Source of the DNA: Bog-473 sp963800725
GTDB lineage: Bacteria; Actinomycetota; Acidimicrobiia; Acidimicrobiales; RAAP-2
DNA: 64,000 bases
Assembly (NCBI GenBank): GCA_963800725.1
Contig: CAWDCE010000002.1
Span: 1-64,000 of the forward strand
Direction of reading: 5' to 3'
The notes under the pieces are model-generated. The model saw only the letters and a list, made by a program, of their open reading frames with translations. It did no database searches and had not been told where the DNA came from. Position numbers and translations under genes: made by a program. Below, one piece after another: positions 32,128 through 43,477 of this stretch (position 1 is its first letter; each line of letters starts with the position of its first letter).

Positions 32128-33576
32128 CTACCCCGTGGCCCCTTGGGCGTCGAGGGCGCACCCGACGAGTTCGCCCAGGGCGTCATCGATTTCCGTGGCG
32201 AGGCCATCGAGTTCTGGGAGCAGCTTTCTGCAGCTGAGCAGGCCGAAATGAACCTGGTCGAGATACGACAGGATCGTGATATTGACCCCTACCCCTTCGG
32301 CGATGGGGCCAACCGGGTACATCGCAGCCACCCGGCTTCCCGCGCAAAAGAGTGGGAAGGTCGGACCCTTGATTCCCGATACGGTCACGTTGGCCGGCGG
32401 GCGCACACGATCGAAAATTTCGTCGTTGTGGTGATGGCCCGGGCCAGTCGCGTCGCCATGGCGGGAACCGCGAGCTGGGCGACTTCGCCAATCAGTCGCC
32501 CCCGGTGCAGCTGCTCGTGTTCCTTGGCCACGTCGGCGCCAGCCGAAATGCTCAAGAGTCGCTCGACCGGATCATCGATGTCCGTCGCCAAGCCGACGAC
32601 CATGGCTGAGATCTGATTGCCGAGCGCATCCTCTTCTCCGACTGGGCGCGTCGACACCGGAACCATGGCGACGAGCGGAGCGTCGGGCGTCTCACCCCGC
32701 GACGCGGAGCAGCCCGCGCAACCCGCCGGCCACTGCAGCCAAGATCACATCGTTCACCGTGCAACCGAACACATGGCGGACCAACTTGACGTCCTCAAGC
32801 GGCACGCTCATTGACGCGAATCGCTTCCTATTGGAGACGGCTCCATTAAACGAGGTTCGAGTAGCCGAGAAGAAGGAGGGTGGTGGCCGCTCACCGCGGT
32901 CGCGCAGTCGCCGATTGTGGGTGCCGAGATCAGCGACAGCCTCAACTCCTGATTGGACCGTGCTCAAGGTGACGCCGGGCTGATGTGTCAGCGATGCCGC
33001 CGCGTGGCGCAACAGTTGCGTACTGGTTGGGAGCGGCGCAGGATCCCACCGGCCAGACGGAAGCGCGGCCACCCGTGCCCGCGGATTGAGGTCAAGGAAC
33101 GCCGCGAGGATCGACGCACCGCTGACCCCGTCCAAAATGGCGTGATGCACCTTGGCGATCAGCGCGGTGCGATCACCTTCGAGGCCTTCGACAAGATGCA
33201 TTTCCCACAAGGGTCGGTCCGGATCGAGACGGCGACTCATGACCGAAGCCGCGAACGTGTCGAGTTCGCGGTTGCCGCCGGGCCACGGGAGACTGGCCCG
33301 GAAGAAATGATCGTCGAGATCGAAGTCCGGATCGTCCACCCACACCGGGTGGTGGATCCCGAGCGGGACTCGCACGGCGCGCTGGCGCAATGGCGGCACG
33401 ACGCCGAGGCGCTGGCTGATGACCCGACGCACCTGGGCGAACCGCGTCGAGGGCGAGAAGAGAGATCGGGTCCCTTCTGGGGGGTCCAGCACCAAGATGG
33501 CACCGACGTGCATCGGGGTGGCCGAGGTCTCGAGCGACAAGAATGCCGCGTCCATCCCTTCGAGCGGTTCCATCAT
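32128..33576 (-). CDS. Wax ester synthase/diacylglycerol acyltransferase (WS/DGAT), two frameshifts
   Basis: It would join acyl-CoA to an alcohol or diacylglycerol to make storage lipid at the membrane surface. The N-terminal MEPLEGMDAAFLSLETSATP and the catalytic HHAILDG (HHxxxDG) are clear, and NDVILAAVAGGLR (ND motif) follows. The frame changes near 32690 and near 32400. The later parts (AMVVGLATDIDDPVERLLSI, then NVTVSGIKGPTFPLFCAGS and YPVGPIAEGVGVNITILSY) complete the family pattern. The start at 33576 avoids overlap with the dUTPase gene. About 480 residues in all. Confidence 0.9.
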
Positions 33577-33583
33577 CTCGTCC

Positions 33584-34027
33584 TCACGTACCCGTATGCC
33601 CGAATCCGCCACTGCCCCGGGTTGCCGAGCCCAACCCCGCCTCGCTGACCAGGGCGAAGTCGGCTTCAGCTACCGCCATGATGACCAGCTGGGCGATCCG
33701 ATCCCCCCGTGCGACCGAGTAGTCCTCGTGGTGGTCGTGGTTGATCAAGATGACCGAGAGCTCGCCGCGATAGCCCGAGTCGATGAGTCCCGGGGTGTTC
33801 AAACAGGTGATGCCGTGCCGGAGGGCCAGACCGCTCCTCGGCAACACGAATCCCGCATAGCCAGGCGGAATAGCCACGGCAATGCCCGTCGGGATCAACA
33901 CCCGGCCACCTGCGGCGGGGATGACCGCATCGGTTCGTGCAACGAGGTCCGCACCGGCGTCGCCGGACGTGGCGTAGCTCGGGACCGCAAGCTCGGCATC
34001 GAGCTGGTGGAGCGGGACGCGCAGCAT
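33584..34027 (-). CDS. dut: dUTP diphosphatase
   Basis: This is a trimeric dUTPase that hydrolyses dUTP to dUMP and pyrophosphate, keeping uracil out of DNA and feeding dTMP synthesis. The motifs appear in order: SGDAGADL (1), PRSGLALRHGI (2), NTPGLIDSGYRGELSVILIN (3), GDRIAQLVI (4) and the C-terminal GSGGFGHTGT (5, with the usual RGxxGFGxTG). It is 147 residues, normal for the family, and cytoplasmic. The WS/DGAT gene follows on the same strand within 10 bases, and oligoribonuclease is divergent. Confidence 0.96.
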   Translation of the reverse strand: MLRVPLHQLDAELAVPSYATSGDAGADLVARTDAVIPAAGGRVLIPTGIAVAIPPGYAGFVLPRSGLALRHGITCLNTPGLIDSGYRGELSVILINHDHHEDYSVARGDRIAQLVIMAVAEADFALVSEAGLGSATRGSGGFGHTGT

Positions 34028-34100
34028 CGTTGGACATTACAAGGAGCAGAGGGACCTCGGCTCAGCCGACGCGTTGCCCCTCGTTGGTAGCATCCGGCCC

Positions 34101-34661
34101 ATGCTGGCGTGGATCGATCTCGAGATGACCGGATTAGACCCCACCCGCCACACCATTGTCGAGATCGCCGCCCTGGTGACGAACGACGATCTCGAGATCG
34201 TGGCCGAAGGGCCTGATCTGATCGTGTCGGCGACCCCCGAGCAGCTGAGCGAAATGGACGACTTCGTCACCGCAATGCACACCCGCTCAGGATTACTCGA
34301 GGCGATCTCGGCGTCGACCCTCAGCCTCGAAGAGGCCGGCGCCCAGACGATCGAGTTCCTCAAGGCCCACCTGCCCGATCCGGCCTCGGTCCCCTTGGCC
34401 GGCAATTCAATCGGCACCGACCGACGCTTCTTGGCCACCCAACTCCCGACCCTCGAGAACTTCCTCAACTATCGCTCCGTCGACGTGTCAACCGTCAAGG
34501 AGCTGTGCCGGCGCTGGTATCCGGCAATCTTTAAGGGGGCACCGACCAAGAAGGGCGGTCATCGCGCCCTTCAGGACATTCGCGAGAGCGTCGCGGAACT
34601 CGCGTATTACCGCGAGCACCTTTTCAAGGCGACGACGGTTGAGGAGGAGGCCGCACCATGA
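34101..34661 (+). CDS. orn: Oligoribonuclease
   Basis: A DEDDh-type 3'-5' exonuclease that degrades di- and short oligoribonucleotides, including pGpG from cyclic-di-GMP turnover. LAWIDLEMTGLD holds the first D and E, GNSIGTDRRFL the second D, and GGHRALQDIRESVAEL the His and last D. The ATG at 34101 begins the homology. The stop overlaps the ATG of the acyl-CoA synthetase (ATGA), so the two are translationally coupled. The length of 186 residues is normal. Confidence 0.95.
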   Translation: MLAWIDLEMTGLDPTRHTIVEIAALVTNDDLEIVAEGPDLIVSATPEQLSEMDDFVTAMHTRSGLLEAISASTLSLEEAGAQTIEFLKAHLPDPASVPLAGNSIGTDRRFLATQLPTLENFLNYRSVDVSTVKELCRRWYPAIFKGAPTKKGGHRALQDIRESVAELAYYREHLFKATTVEEEAAP

Positions 34662-36465
34662 GTGACAAATCTCCCGGGGTGAGCAAAGACGTGGCCTCGA
34701 TGACCATCGCCGAGGCAAACGCGACCTTGACGGCTCCCGGACAGATGTTCGAGATGCAAGAGCTCGATATACGCGGTGTGCCCACGCGGACATGGAAGAA
34801 CGCACCCCCCTCGCTGCGCACGGTCCTCGACATGTCGCTCCAGCACGGCGATGCCACCTTCATGGTCTATGAGGACGAGCGGATCTCATTTGCCGAGCAC
34901 TACCGGGCGGCGTGCACGCTGGCCCATCGCCTCCAAAGCGAGTTCAAGATCCAACCGGGCGACCGCGTGGCGATCGTCATGCGCAATCTCCCCGAATGGA
35001 TCACGGCGTTTTGGGCCGCCGCCTTGGCCGGAGCGATCGTGGTGCCGCTCAACGCCTGGTGGTCGGCCGAAGAGTTGCACTACGGCCTCGAGGATTCGGC
35101 GTCGCAGGTGGCCTTCGTCGATACCGAGCGAGCGGCACGCCTGCGACCGGTGCTGGGCAACCTGGTCGCCTTCAGCGCCTTGATCGTGGCCGACGAACAT
35201 CGCACCACCGGGGCGGTCCTCTCGGTCAAGCAAGCAGACGGTTCGACCCCCTATAGCGAGTGGCCCTTCCCCTTGGCTCTCGGTGCCGTCGATGAGAACG
35301 CCACGCCCCCAGATGTCGGGATCGATCCCGAAGACGACGCCACGATCTTCTATACCTCGGGCACCACGGGGCGACCCAAAGGAGCGGTCGGCACCCACCG
35401 CAACATCTGCACCAACTTGATGAACCTCTTCTTCCTCAACACCCGGGGCCAGCTTCGCTACACCACCCCTCTGGTCGACACGGCGCCCGAGCGACCCCAG
35501 CCGTCCTACCTCTTGTCGGTGCCGCTCTTTCACGTCACGGGGTGCCACGCCGTGATGGTCACCCACCTGGCCATGGGGGGAAAGCTGGTGATGATGCACC
35601 ACTTCGACCCCGAGCGGGCCCTCGAACTGATCGAAAAGGAGCGGGTCGTCACCTTCGGTGGCGTGCCGGCCATGGCCATGCAAGTGCTCGACTCGCCCAA
35701 CTTCGCCAAGTACGACACCTCGTCGATCAAGGGCGTCTCCTACGGCGGGGCTCCCGCCCCACCCGACCTCGTCCGACGCATCCGTGCCGCCTGGCCGGTC
35801 GGGCAGCCTTCCAACGGCTACGGCCTGACCGAGACGTCGTCGGTGACCTCGATGAATACCGGGGCCGACTACATCGCCAAACCCGACAGCATCGGGCCGC
35901 CGGTCCCGGTGACCGACGTGGCCATCGTGCCTGAGGACTTCACCGGCGACGAGCCCGACGACTCATTGGCGAAGGGCCCCGACGTGCGCGGCGAACTGTG
36001 GGTGAAGGGCCCCCAGGTGGTGCGGGGATATTGGCACCGTCCCGACGCCACCGCGCTGACCTTCACCAAAGGGTGGCTCCATACCGGCGACATCGCGCGC
36101 ACTCGACGAGGAGAACTTCATCTACATCGTGGACCGGGCCAAGGACATGATCATCCGAGGTGGCGAGAACGTCTATTGCGTCCAGGTTGAAGCAGCCCTC
36201 TTCGAACATCCGGCTGTCGCCGACTGTGCCGTGATTGGCATCCCAGAACCGACGCTTGGCGAAGAGGTCGGCGCGGTGATCGTGCTGCGACCTGGGCACA
36301 AGGTCACCGCAGATGAACTGAGCCGTCACGTCCGCGAGCGCCTGGCCGGCTTCATGGTGCCGACACACATGTGGTTCCAAGATGCGCCGCTGCCGCGCAA
36401 CCCGGCCGGCAAGGTGCTCAAGCGCAATTTCGCGCGACGAACTGGTCGGGCCCCCTCCGAGCTGA
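34658..36465 (+). CDS. AMP-forming fatty acyl-CoA synthetase (frameshifts near 36105 and 36432)
   Basis: It activates a carboxylic acid, probably a fatty acid, with ATP and CoA. The AMP-binding P-loop IFYTSGTTGRPKGAVGTHRN, then YGLTETSSV and GWLHTGDIA, are clear. After a frame change near 36105 the C-terminal domain continues (IVDRAKDMIIRGGENVYCVQ, then the catalytic lysine in NPAGKVLKRN). One more base change near 36432 gives the expected ending RDELVGPPPS and a stop at 36463-36465. The open frame otherwise runs to 36599 with non-homologous sequence. Confidence 0.9.
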
Positions 36466-36583
36466 ACCACACCCCCTCTGCGGTTCGGTACCGGTGGCCC
36501 TGGTCCGGACGCGCCCATGCCGACCCAAAGGGGCCGGCATCGGCGAACTCCATGCAAGAGCGGTCCAAGAGACCGCAGGTTGC

Positions 36584-37220
36584 TCAGCGGTTGGGCTGAG
36601 GGGTGACCCGCAGGTACGGCTTGAGGGCCTTCCAGCCCTTGGGGAATCGACCCTTGGCGTCATCGTCGCTGAGCGGCGGGGACGATGATGACGTCCTCGC
36701 CGTCGGTCCAGTTGACCGGCGTGGCCACCGAGTAGTCGGCGGTCAGTTGCAGCGAGTCGAGGACCCGGATGATCTCTTCGACATTGCGCCCGGTGGAGGC
36801 CGGGTAGGTCAAGGTCAGCTTGACCTTCTTGTCCGGCCCGATAATGAAGACCGAGCGGACCGTCAGCGTGTTGTCCGCGTTCGGGTGGATCATGTCGTAG
36901 AGGTCCGCCACCTGGCGGTCCTCGTCACCGATCAGCGGGAAGGCCAATGCGGAGCCCTGCGTCTCCTCGATGTCGCTGGCCCAGCCCTTGTGCGACTCGA
37001 CCGAGTCCACCGACAGCCCGATCAGCTTGGCGTTGCGCTTGTCGAATTCGGGCTTGGCCCGGGAGAACGCGCCGAGCTCGGTGGTGCAGACCGGAGTGAA
37101 GTCCTTCGGGTGAGAGAAGAGGATCCCCCAACTGTCCCCCAGCCATTCGTGGAAATTGATCGTGCCGTCTGTCGTGTCGGCCGTAAAGTCGGGAGCGGTG
37201 TCCCCGAGTCGGACTGCCAT
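36584..37220 (-). CDS. 1-Cys peroxiredoxin (Prx6 type), frameshift near 36672
   Basis: It reduces peroxides through the peroxidatic cysteine in HPKDFTPVCTTELGAF. No resolving cysteine of the 2-Cys type is seen, and the length and C-terminal domain (ADYSVATPVNWTDGEDVIIV) fit Prx6. Near 36672 the frame shifts. The continuation DDDAKGRFPKGWKALKPYLR, then VTPQPNR, is the standard Prx6 ending and stops at 36584. The ATG at 37220 has AGGAGG 8 bases upstream. It is a cytoplasmic antioxidant enzyme. Confidence 0.92.
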
Positions 37221-37424
37221 GTGTTCCTCCTGTAGATGTGGCGCCGGGTGGGTTGATCCCGTGACTGCCTGGATAACTGGTTGCGAAGGACACCCTACCG
37301 GCTCATTCCCCTAATGTCGACCCCTTTGGTCATGTTTGAACCGTGACCGGGCCGGGCCTCGGCCACCGGAGCGCTCGCCGTGTCGAGGGGCCCGTGACCT
37401 GGGTGGTCATGGGAGAATGGCCCC

Positions 37425-38250
37425 ATGCCCCCCGCCCACCCCCCGACCGAGGCCGCCGGCAGCTACACGCCCTATCGGACCGACACCGTCTCTGTCAGCC
37501 GCGACGGCCCCGTCACCGTCGTTGCCATCACCCGACCCGAACGGCGCAACGCAGTCGACAGCCTGTGTGCCGCTGAGCTGCTCGAAAGCTTCGAGGCGTT
37601 CGAGCAAGACGAAAGCCAATCGGTGGCCATCTTGTGCGGATCAGAGGGCACCTTTTGTGCGGGAGCAGACCTCAAGGCGGTGGCCGAAGGCGACCGTCGG
37701 CCCATTTCAGACGCCGGACCGGCCCCAATGGGCCCGACCCGCCTCACCCTGTCCAAGCCCGTCATCGCCGCTGTCGAGGGATTCGCCGTCGCCGGCGGAA
37801 TTGAACTGGCCCTGTGGTGCGACCTGCGCGTGGCCGCCGACGACGCCATCTTCGGTGTCTTTTGCCGCCGATTCGGTGTCCCGTTGTGCGATCTGGGCAC
37901 CGTGCGACTCCCCCGCATCATCGGACACGGCCGTGCAATGGATCTCATCTTGACCGGACGGGCGGTGAGCGCAACCGAAGCCGAGCAGCTCGGATTGGTC
38001 AACCGGGTGGTGGCGAGCGGGACTGCGCTCGACGCCGCACTCGTCCTCGCCCATCAGTTGGCCGCGCTCCCCCAAGGGCTGCCTACGCTCCGACCGCATG
38101 TCGGCGATCGAACAGTGGGACCTGAGCTTCGAAGCGGCAGCCGTGAATGAGGCGAAGCGGGGCCGAGACGTCATCGACAGCGGCGAGACGCTCGAAGGGG
38201 CCCGCCGATTCGCCAGCGGGGCCGGGCGGGGCGGAAGCCCGCTCACTTGA
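37425..38250 (+). CDS. Enoyl-CoA hydratase/isomerase family protein (frameshift near 38080)
   Basis: A crotonase-fold enzyme. VTVVAITRPERRNAVDS, then CGSEGTFCAGADLKAVAEGD (oxyanion hole) and AVEGFAVAGGIELALWCDLR are family motifs. The second catalytic Glu position reads CDLG in GVPLCDLGTVRLPRIIG, so the typical Glu-144/164 pair of true hydratases is not obvious, and another crotonase reaction is possible. The C-terminus continues after a shift near 38080 (SAIEQWDLSFEAAAVNEAKR, then GRDVIDSGETLEGARRFASG). Confidence 0.88.
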
Positions 38251-38254
38251 CGAA

Positions 38255-39051
38255 ATGACCGATCCAAAGACCGACGCCGCTGCCCCGGACGCGCTCCGCC
38301 TCCGCCTCCACGGTGGCCGCCTTCGACTTCGATGGCACGTTGACCCACGGTGGCAGCGTCTATCCGTTCTTGGTCACCTTGCGAGGGACTCGCGCCGTGC
38401 TGCGCGCCACGGTGCGCCACTGCCCCCGCTTGTTGCACGCCGCGGTGGTCGGGGGCACTGTGGCCGACGACGCCAAGGAACGCTTCTTCCGCGACCTCTT
38501 AGAGGGGCTCGAAGCGACCGACGTGGCGCGGTCGGTCCGTTGGTTTCGCCCGCCGCCACCTGACCAAGCGGCTTCGCCCCGAGATGATCGATCGGGTCGA
38601 ATGGCACCGGCGCCAGGGTCATCATCTCGTCGTCGTCTCGGCCTCTCCGGAGTACTACGTCGGTTCCGCCGCAGAACAACTCGGCTTCGACGGTGCCGTG
38701 GCCACGCGCCTCGCGGTCAATGCCGCTGGGCGCCTCACCGGGGGTTACGACGGCAAGAACTGCCGGGGGGCAGAGAAGTTGGCCCGCCTGTCCGCTTACC
38801 TCGAGGCTCAGGGACTGTCGGGGCCAGATGGCGCGCTGCCCGAGATGTGGGCCTACGGCAACAGCCGGGGCGACCTGCGCCTCTTAGGTGCGGCCACCTT
38901 CGGGGTCGACGCCGGCAAACTCGGTGCGTGGGGACGCCTCCGGCGCTATCCCCGGCTGGCCGATGTGCGCCGCCTCGGCCGCCGCCGCGTCAAGGTGACG
39001 TCGGGCGTCGATCACCGAGGCGCCGGTACACTGCTCGCCCGTGCGCGTTGA
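38255..39051 (+). CDS. HAD superfamily phosphatase, subfamily IB (two frameshifts)
   Basis: HAD motif I AAFDFDGTLTHGG (catalytic Asp), motif II VVVSASPEYYVGS and motif III/IV AYGNSRGDLRLLGAA are present, as in PSPase-like HAD-IB enzymes. The pieces lie in three frames joined near 38300 and 38560. It would dephosphorylate a small metabolite or lipid, and relatives act on glycerophosphate-type or sugar substrates. The end overlaps the start of the next gene by 11 bases, suggesting an operon with the glycosyltransferase. Confidence 0.85.
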
Positions 39052-40142
39052 CCAAGTCACTCCCCACCTGGCCCAACGCGACGCGGTCGGGGTTCACACC
39101 ATCAATGTGCGCGACGCTCTGCGCGCCGCGGGCATCGATTCGGACATCTACTACGGAACGGCGTCGAACCCGACGCGGCTGGACTCGGCCGACCCGGTCA
39201 CCGCACTCGGGCGACACGACGCAAAGATCGTTGGCTCGCTCTATCAGTCCTCGGTCGGCAGCCCGATCTTCGACCTCTTCGCTGCTCGCGACGAACCGAA
39301 GTTGGTCAACTACCACAACATCACCCCGTCATCGCTTCTGATCGATTGGGAGCCCGAGATTGCGTTCGAGGTGGCCTTGGGGCGCGCCCAACTGGCTCGC
39401 TTGGCGCGCCGAATCCGACTGGCCCTGGCGGACTCGAGCCTACAACGAGCGCGAACTGATCGCCCTCGGCTTCGAGCCCAACGGCGGTGGCGCCCTCCTG
39501 CATCGACATGGCGGCCCGGGGCGAGCAAGCCCGACTCGACCCTGCTCGAGGACATTCCGACGGCGACGCGCCAACCACGGGCGGCGCGGACCTGCCTCTT
39601 CGTTGGCAAGGTCTCGCCCCACAAGGCCCCTCACGATCTGGTCAAGATGCTTTCGGTGCTGCGCGACCTCTATGATCCCGAGGCCCGGTTGCACCTGGTC
39701 GGGTCGCCGCTCGGTGATACCTATGAGCCGGCACTGCGCACTTTCATCCATGAACTCGGCCTCGATGGCGCCGTGTTCTTGCCGGGTCCGGTGAGCGGCC
39801 CTGAGCTCGAGGCCTATTACCGAGTCGGCCGACGTCTTCGTCTGCGCTTCCGCACATGAAGGGCTTCTGCGTGCCGCTGATCGAGGCCATGGGCCACGAC
39901 CTGCCCGTCGTCGCCTATGGCGGCGGCGGCGATTCCCGAAACGGTCGGCGACGCCGCACTGCTCCTCGACAGACCGATCGCCGGCGATATTTGCTGCAGC
40001 CGTCGCCCGGGTGCTCAGCGATCCGTCGGTGGCCGCGACGTTGTCGACGGCCGGGCGGGCCCGGGTGGCGAACTTCGACCTCGAAGCCTCCAAGCGGGCC
40101 TTTGTCTCCTCGGTGCGCTCGGCTAATGACGCAACGCGGTAG
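39041..40142 (+). CDS. GT4-family glycosyltransferase (several frameshifts)
   Basis: A GT-B glycosyltransferase that would transfer a sugar from a nucleotide donor to a surface glycan. Parts in order: the N-terminal domain (VDQVTPHLAQRDAVGVHTIN, then KLVNYHNITPSSLLIDWEPE), the donor-domain strand TCLFVGKVSPHKAPHDLVKM, and the EX7E-like region SADVFVCASAHEGFCVPLIE followed by AMGHDLPVVAYG. Frame changes fall near 39435, 39540, 39830 and 39935. GTG start at 39041, overlapping the HAD gene. The stop at 40140-40142 meets the converging methyltransferase gene. Confidence 0.82.
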
Positions 40143-41191
40143 CGTGACCGCAAGCCCTGCGAGGGGACCCGGCGGGCGACCACGAGGAAGTCAGCCCGCC
40201 GATGGGCCCCATCGTCGGACCGATGTCTGGTAGCCGTCGGCTTCGAGTAACGCTTGCCACGTTCGTGGCCGCAATGGTCGACCAGGGGCCAGATCCGCTG
40301 CGGCGGGCGCCTCGGGGCCGAACCAGGTCTCCGGGGTCACCGAATGGATCACCAGCAGGCCCCCCGGCGGCGAGGCCGGCTGGCGCGCGCGACCAGCAGA
40401 CTCGGTACGCTCTGTGGCACCGAGTCCTTCGACCACCGCGCTCAAGATCACCGCCCGAGTTCACCTGGGGCGAGGTGGGCGAGATGCGTCGCCACACTTT
40501 CACCGTCGCCGCGCCTCGGGTCGATGCCGTCGGCGCGGTTGCCCCGCGGCGCGGATCTCTTTGACCAGCCACTGGTCGGCACCGGCTGCGGCATGGAGGA
40601 CGCGCCCGGGCGCATCCCGCACGGCGTGGCACAGCGGCATCGCTCCACCACGCACCACGTCGTTCAGGCCGGGAAATGCAACGATCGGCGTGGCGCGCTT
40701 CATGGCCGAGAGCCAGCTGATGGTCGATGCTCGCCAGACGCTGCTCGATGATGTGCAGGCTGCGGCTCGTGGCCACGGCGAACTGGTTGATCTGGCGGGT
40801 CAGCCACGAGACGTACCACAAGGACAGCGAGCGCATGCCCTTCTTGACCGCGGCACCGGCCTGACGTGTGGAAGCAACCGGGACCACGGGGTCGATGAAC
40901 ATCGCTCGATCCACCTCTTCGAGCGCATCGGCGAGGGACGCGTCGGCACCGAGTGGCGCCAGGGCCGCGAAGCGTTCGTCGAGCTCGCGCTCGGTCGGAC
41001 GCCAGATCCCCCGAGGCGCGGCGTTGCGCGACTTCATCTTTGACTTCACGCATCACGTCCGTCAGGTCAACCGAAGCATCCGCCGAGTCGCCCGGTGTTG
41101 GCCATAGTTCATCGACCCCTAGAGGATCCCGGCAGCCGTCTGCGGCGACTGCGCCTCGCAGCGCTTCCCCGGTGTCTGAACCCTGGCTCAT
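40123..41191 (-). CDS. SAM-dependent methyltransferase-like protein of a glycan cluster (heavily frameshifted)
   Basis: The start at 41191 gives DELWPTPGDSADASVDLTDV, then after a shift PRGIWRPTERELDERFAALA, VDRAMFIDPVVPVAS and LSLWYVSWLTRQINQFAVAT. This N-terminal helical leader is typical of methyltransferases in actinobacterial polysaccharide clusters. The C-terminal GLLVIHSVTPETWFGPEAPA and RPRTWQALLEADGYQTS fit the end of a class I methyltransferase fold. The middle is too scrambled by frame changes to show the SAM motif. It follows Wzt, probably in an overlap (TTGATGAG). Confidence 0.55.
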
Positions 41192-42411
41192 CAACGTGGC
41201 CGCGGCCGGCACGTAAAAGAGCCCGGTCGTCTTGCCTTCGTTCATGACTTCGAACGTCCCCCCCGGGTCACGCCAGTCGATCAGCATTCCGCCGCGCGGT
41301 CTCGATGCCGACGCAATAGGTGTAGTCCCCATCGAGCATCGGGAGGTTGTCGAGGCGGATCCGGACCATTCCCTCGCCGGCCGGTACCTCAAAGATGTCC
41401 CCCATGATGCCCGTGTCGGTCCGCATCAGCATCGTGCCCTCGACATTGCGCAGTTCGAGGCTGAACACCAGGTCGTCGATTGGGGCCTTGGCGTCGAAGC
41501 CAATGTCAATCGTCATACCTTCACCCGTGCGCAGATACTTGCGGGTGGCGTCGCCAAGATAGGTGTGCGAGATCTCGGTGAGCCGGACGGGTCGATCGAG
41601 GTTCGGGGTGCGGATCGGAGTTGGCGCGGCGGTCTCTTCAGCCGGCGCCTCGAATTGCGCCAAGCCGGGGTCTTCTTCCATGAGCCCCTCGCGGAAGATC
41701 CGCACGACCTCGCCGGGGGTGCCGTCTCCCACCAAGTTGCCGTGGCTGAGCACGACCGCTCGCTCACAGATGCTGCGCACCTGGTCGGGCGAGTGGGTCA
41801 CCAAGATGATGGTGCGGCCCTCGGTTTGGAACTGCTTGATGCGGTCGACACACTTGCGCTGGAAGCGCTCATCGCCGACGGCGAGCACCTCGTCGACCAC
41901 CAGCACATCGGGATTGACGTTGATAGCAACGGCGAAGCCGAGCCGGACATACATGCCCGAGGAGTAGAACTTTACCGCGCTGTCGATGAACTCTTCGAGC
42001 TCGGAGAAATCAACGATGGCGTCGAAGACCTTGTCCACCTCGCGCTTGGTCATCCCGAGCAAGGACCCGTTGAGGTAGATGTTCTCGCGGCCGCTCAGGT
42101 CGGGTTGGAATCCGGCCCCGAGTTCAAGCATGCCGGCCAACTTGCCCCGGACGGCCACTTCTCCCGACGTGGGCTGGAGGACCCCGCAGATGCATTTGAG
42201 ACAGGGTGGACTTTCCCGAGCCATTGCGGCCCAAGATGCCGACGGACTCGCCCTCTTTGACTTCGAGGACCATGTCGCGCAAGGCCCAGAAATCCTCATA
42301 TTGGACCCCACGGCCGCGATTGACGACCCGCTCTTTGAGGGAACTGGGTTTTCCGTGGGCCAGCCGGAACTGCTTGGACACGCCCCGCACATCGACCGAG
42401 AACTCACTCAT
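41190..42411 (-). CDS. wzt: ABC transporter ATP-binding protein of polysaccharide export, Wzt type (frameshifts)
   Basis: It energises export of a finished polysaccharide together with the Wzm permease. Walker A is GILGRNGSGKSTL, the signature LSGRENIYLNGSLLGM, Walker B DVLVVDEVLAVGD, and the H-loop VTHSPDQV. A C-terminal Wzt domain of about 140 residues (VRLTEISHTYLGDATRKYLR, then VRIRLDNLPMLDGDYTYCVG) would bind the glycan's terminal modification. Frames change near 42195 and near 41285, after which WRDPGGTFEVMNEGKTTGLF completes the domain. Confidence 0.9.
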
Positions 42412-42414
42412 CGC

Positions 42415-43475
42415 CTACAGCTCCTGGGCAAAGTTGCCTTCCAGCCGCCCGAATATCCGCAGGGCCACCAAGAAGAGGACGGACGAGATGGCGAGCACCG
42501 CGAGGTCGAGCAGGACGTAGGTCGAATATCCCCCACGTTGGCAGGACGTTAAAGGTGGTCTTGACACCTTTGACGGTGGCATAGGTCGTCGAATGGCCAT
42601 AGAGCGCCGCGCTGGAAGCTGAGCACCAGCGGCACCAGGGGGTTCAGGAAATACACCCAGATGAGACCCTCGGGGCCGAGCTTCGTCGCAATGGTGGACT
42701 GAAATGCGTAGACGATCGGACAGGCCCAGAACCAGGCCGTCAGGACAACCTCGATGAGGTGTTGCATGTCGCGCATATAAACGTTGATCGACGACAACAA
42801 GACCCCGAGGGCACACGCCAACACGACACCGGTGATGAGGGCCAACACCATGACGGGGAGGAAGGAGTAGTCCGGTGCCGCGTGCAGGACGAGCATGAAG
42901 AGCACCATCACGATGGCCTGGAAGGAGAAGAACACCAGCGCCGACCCGACGGCCGCCAACGCCAGAATTTCACGGGGGAATGCGACCTTTTTCACGATGC
43001 TCGAGTTGTTGACGATGACCCCGGTTCCGGTCAGCACGCCGAGCGAGAAGAGATTCCACAACAACAATCCGGCAAACAAGAAGATGACGAAGTGCGGCAT
43101 CCGGTTGCCCAAGATGAGTTGGAAGACGACGAAATAGATGGCCAGGGTCATGGCCGGCGCCACCATGGACCACACCAGGCCGAGGGTGGAGTTCTTGTAC
43201 TTCACCTTGATTTCGGTCCGCACCAGATAGACGAGCAGCTCGCGGGCGATCCAGATCTCACGCAGGCGCTGGGCGACCCCGATGGTCGGGGTCACGACCC
43301 GCGTGATCTTGTTGCCCCGGGCCTCCTCGTGCGAGAACCCGGCGGCCTCGGCCGCCATGGGCGAGGCGTCGGCTACCGGACGGGTGAGTCCGTATCCCTC
43401 GTGATCTTGGGCGTGCTCTTCGGCGTCGCGGGCCGGCTTGGCACCCGACGACGACGCCGGGACGTCCAGCGACAC
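42415..43475 (-). CDS. wzm: ABC transporter permease of polysaccharide export, Wzm type (frameshifts)
   Basis: It forms the membrane channel for Wzt. The cytoplasmic leader ELLVYLVRTEIKVKYKNSTL, then GLVWSMVAPAMTLAIYFVVF, is typical of ABC-2 exporters, followed by about six helices. The GTG at 43475 is chosen because it follows the clpP stop by 2 bases. Frame changes near 42600 and 42530 break the last part (STYVLLDLAVLAISSVLFLV, then ALRIFGRLEGNFAQEL). It precedes wzt by only a few bases, so the two are one operon. Confidence 0.9.
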
Positions 43476-43477
43476 TC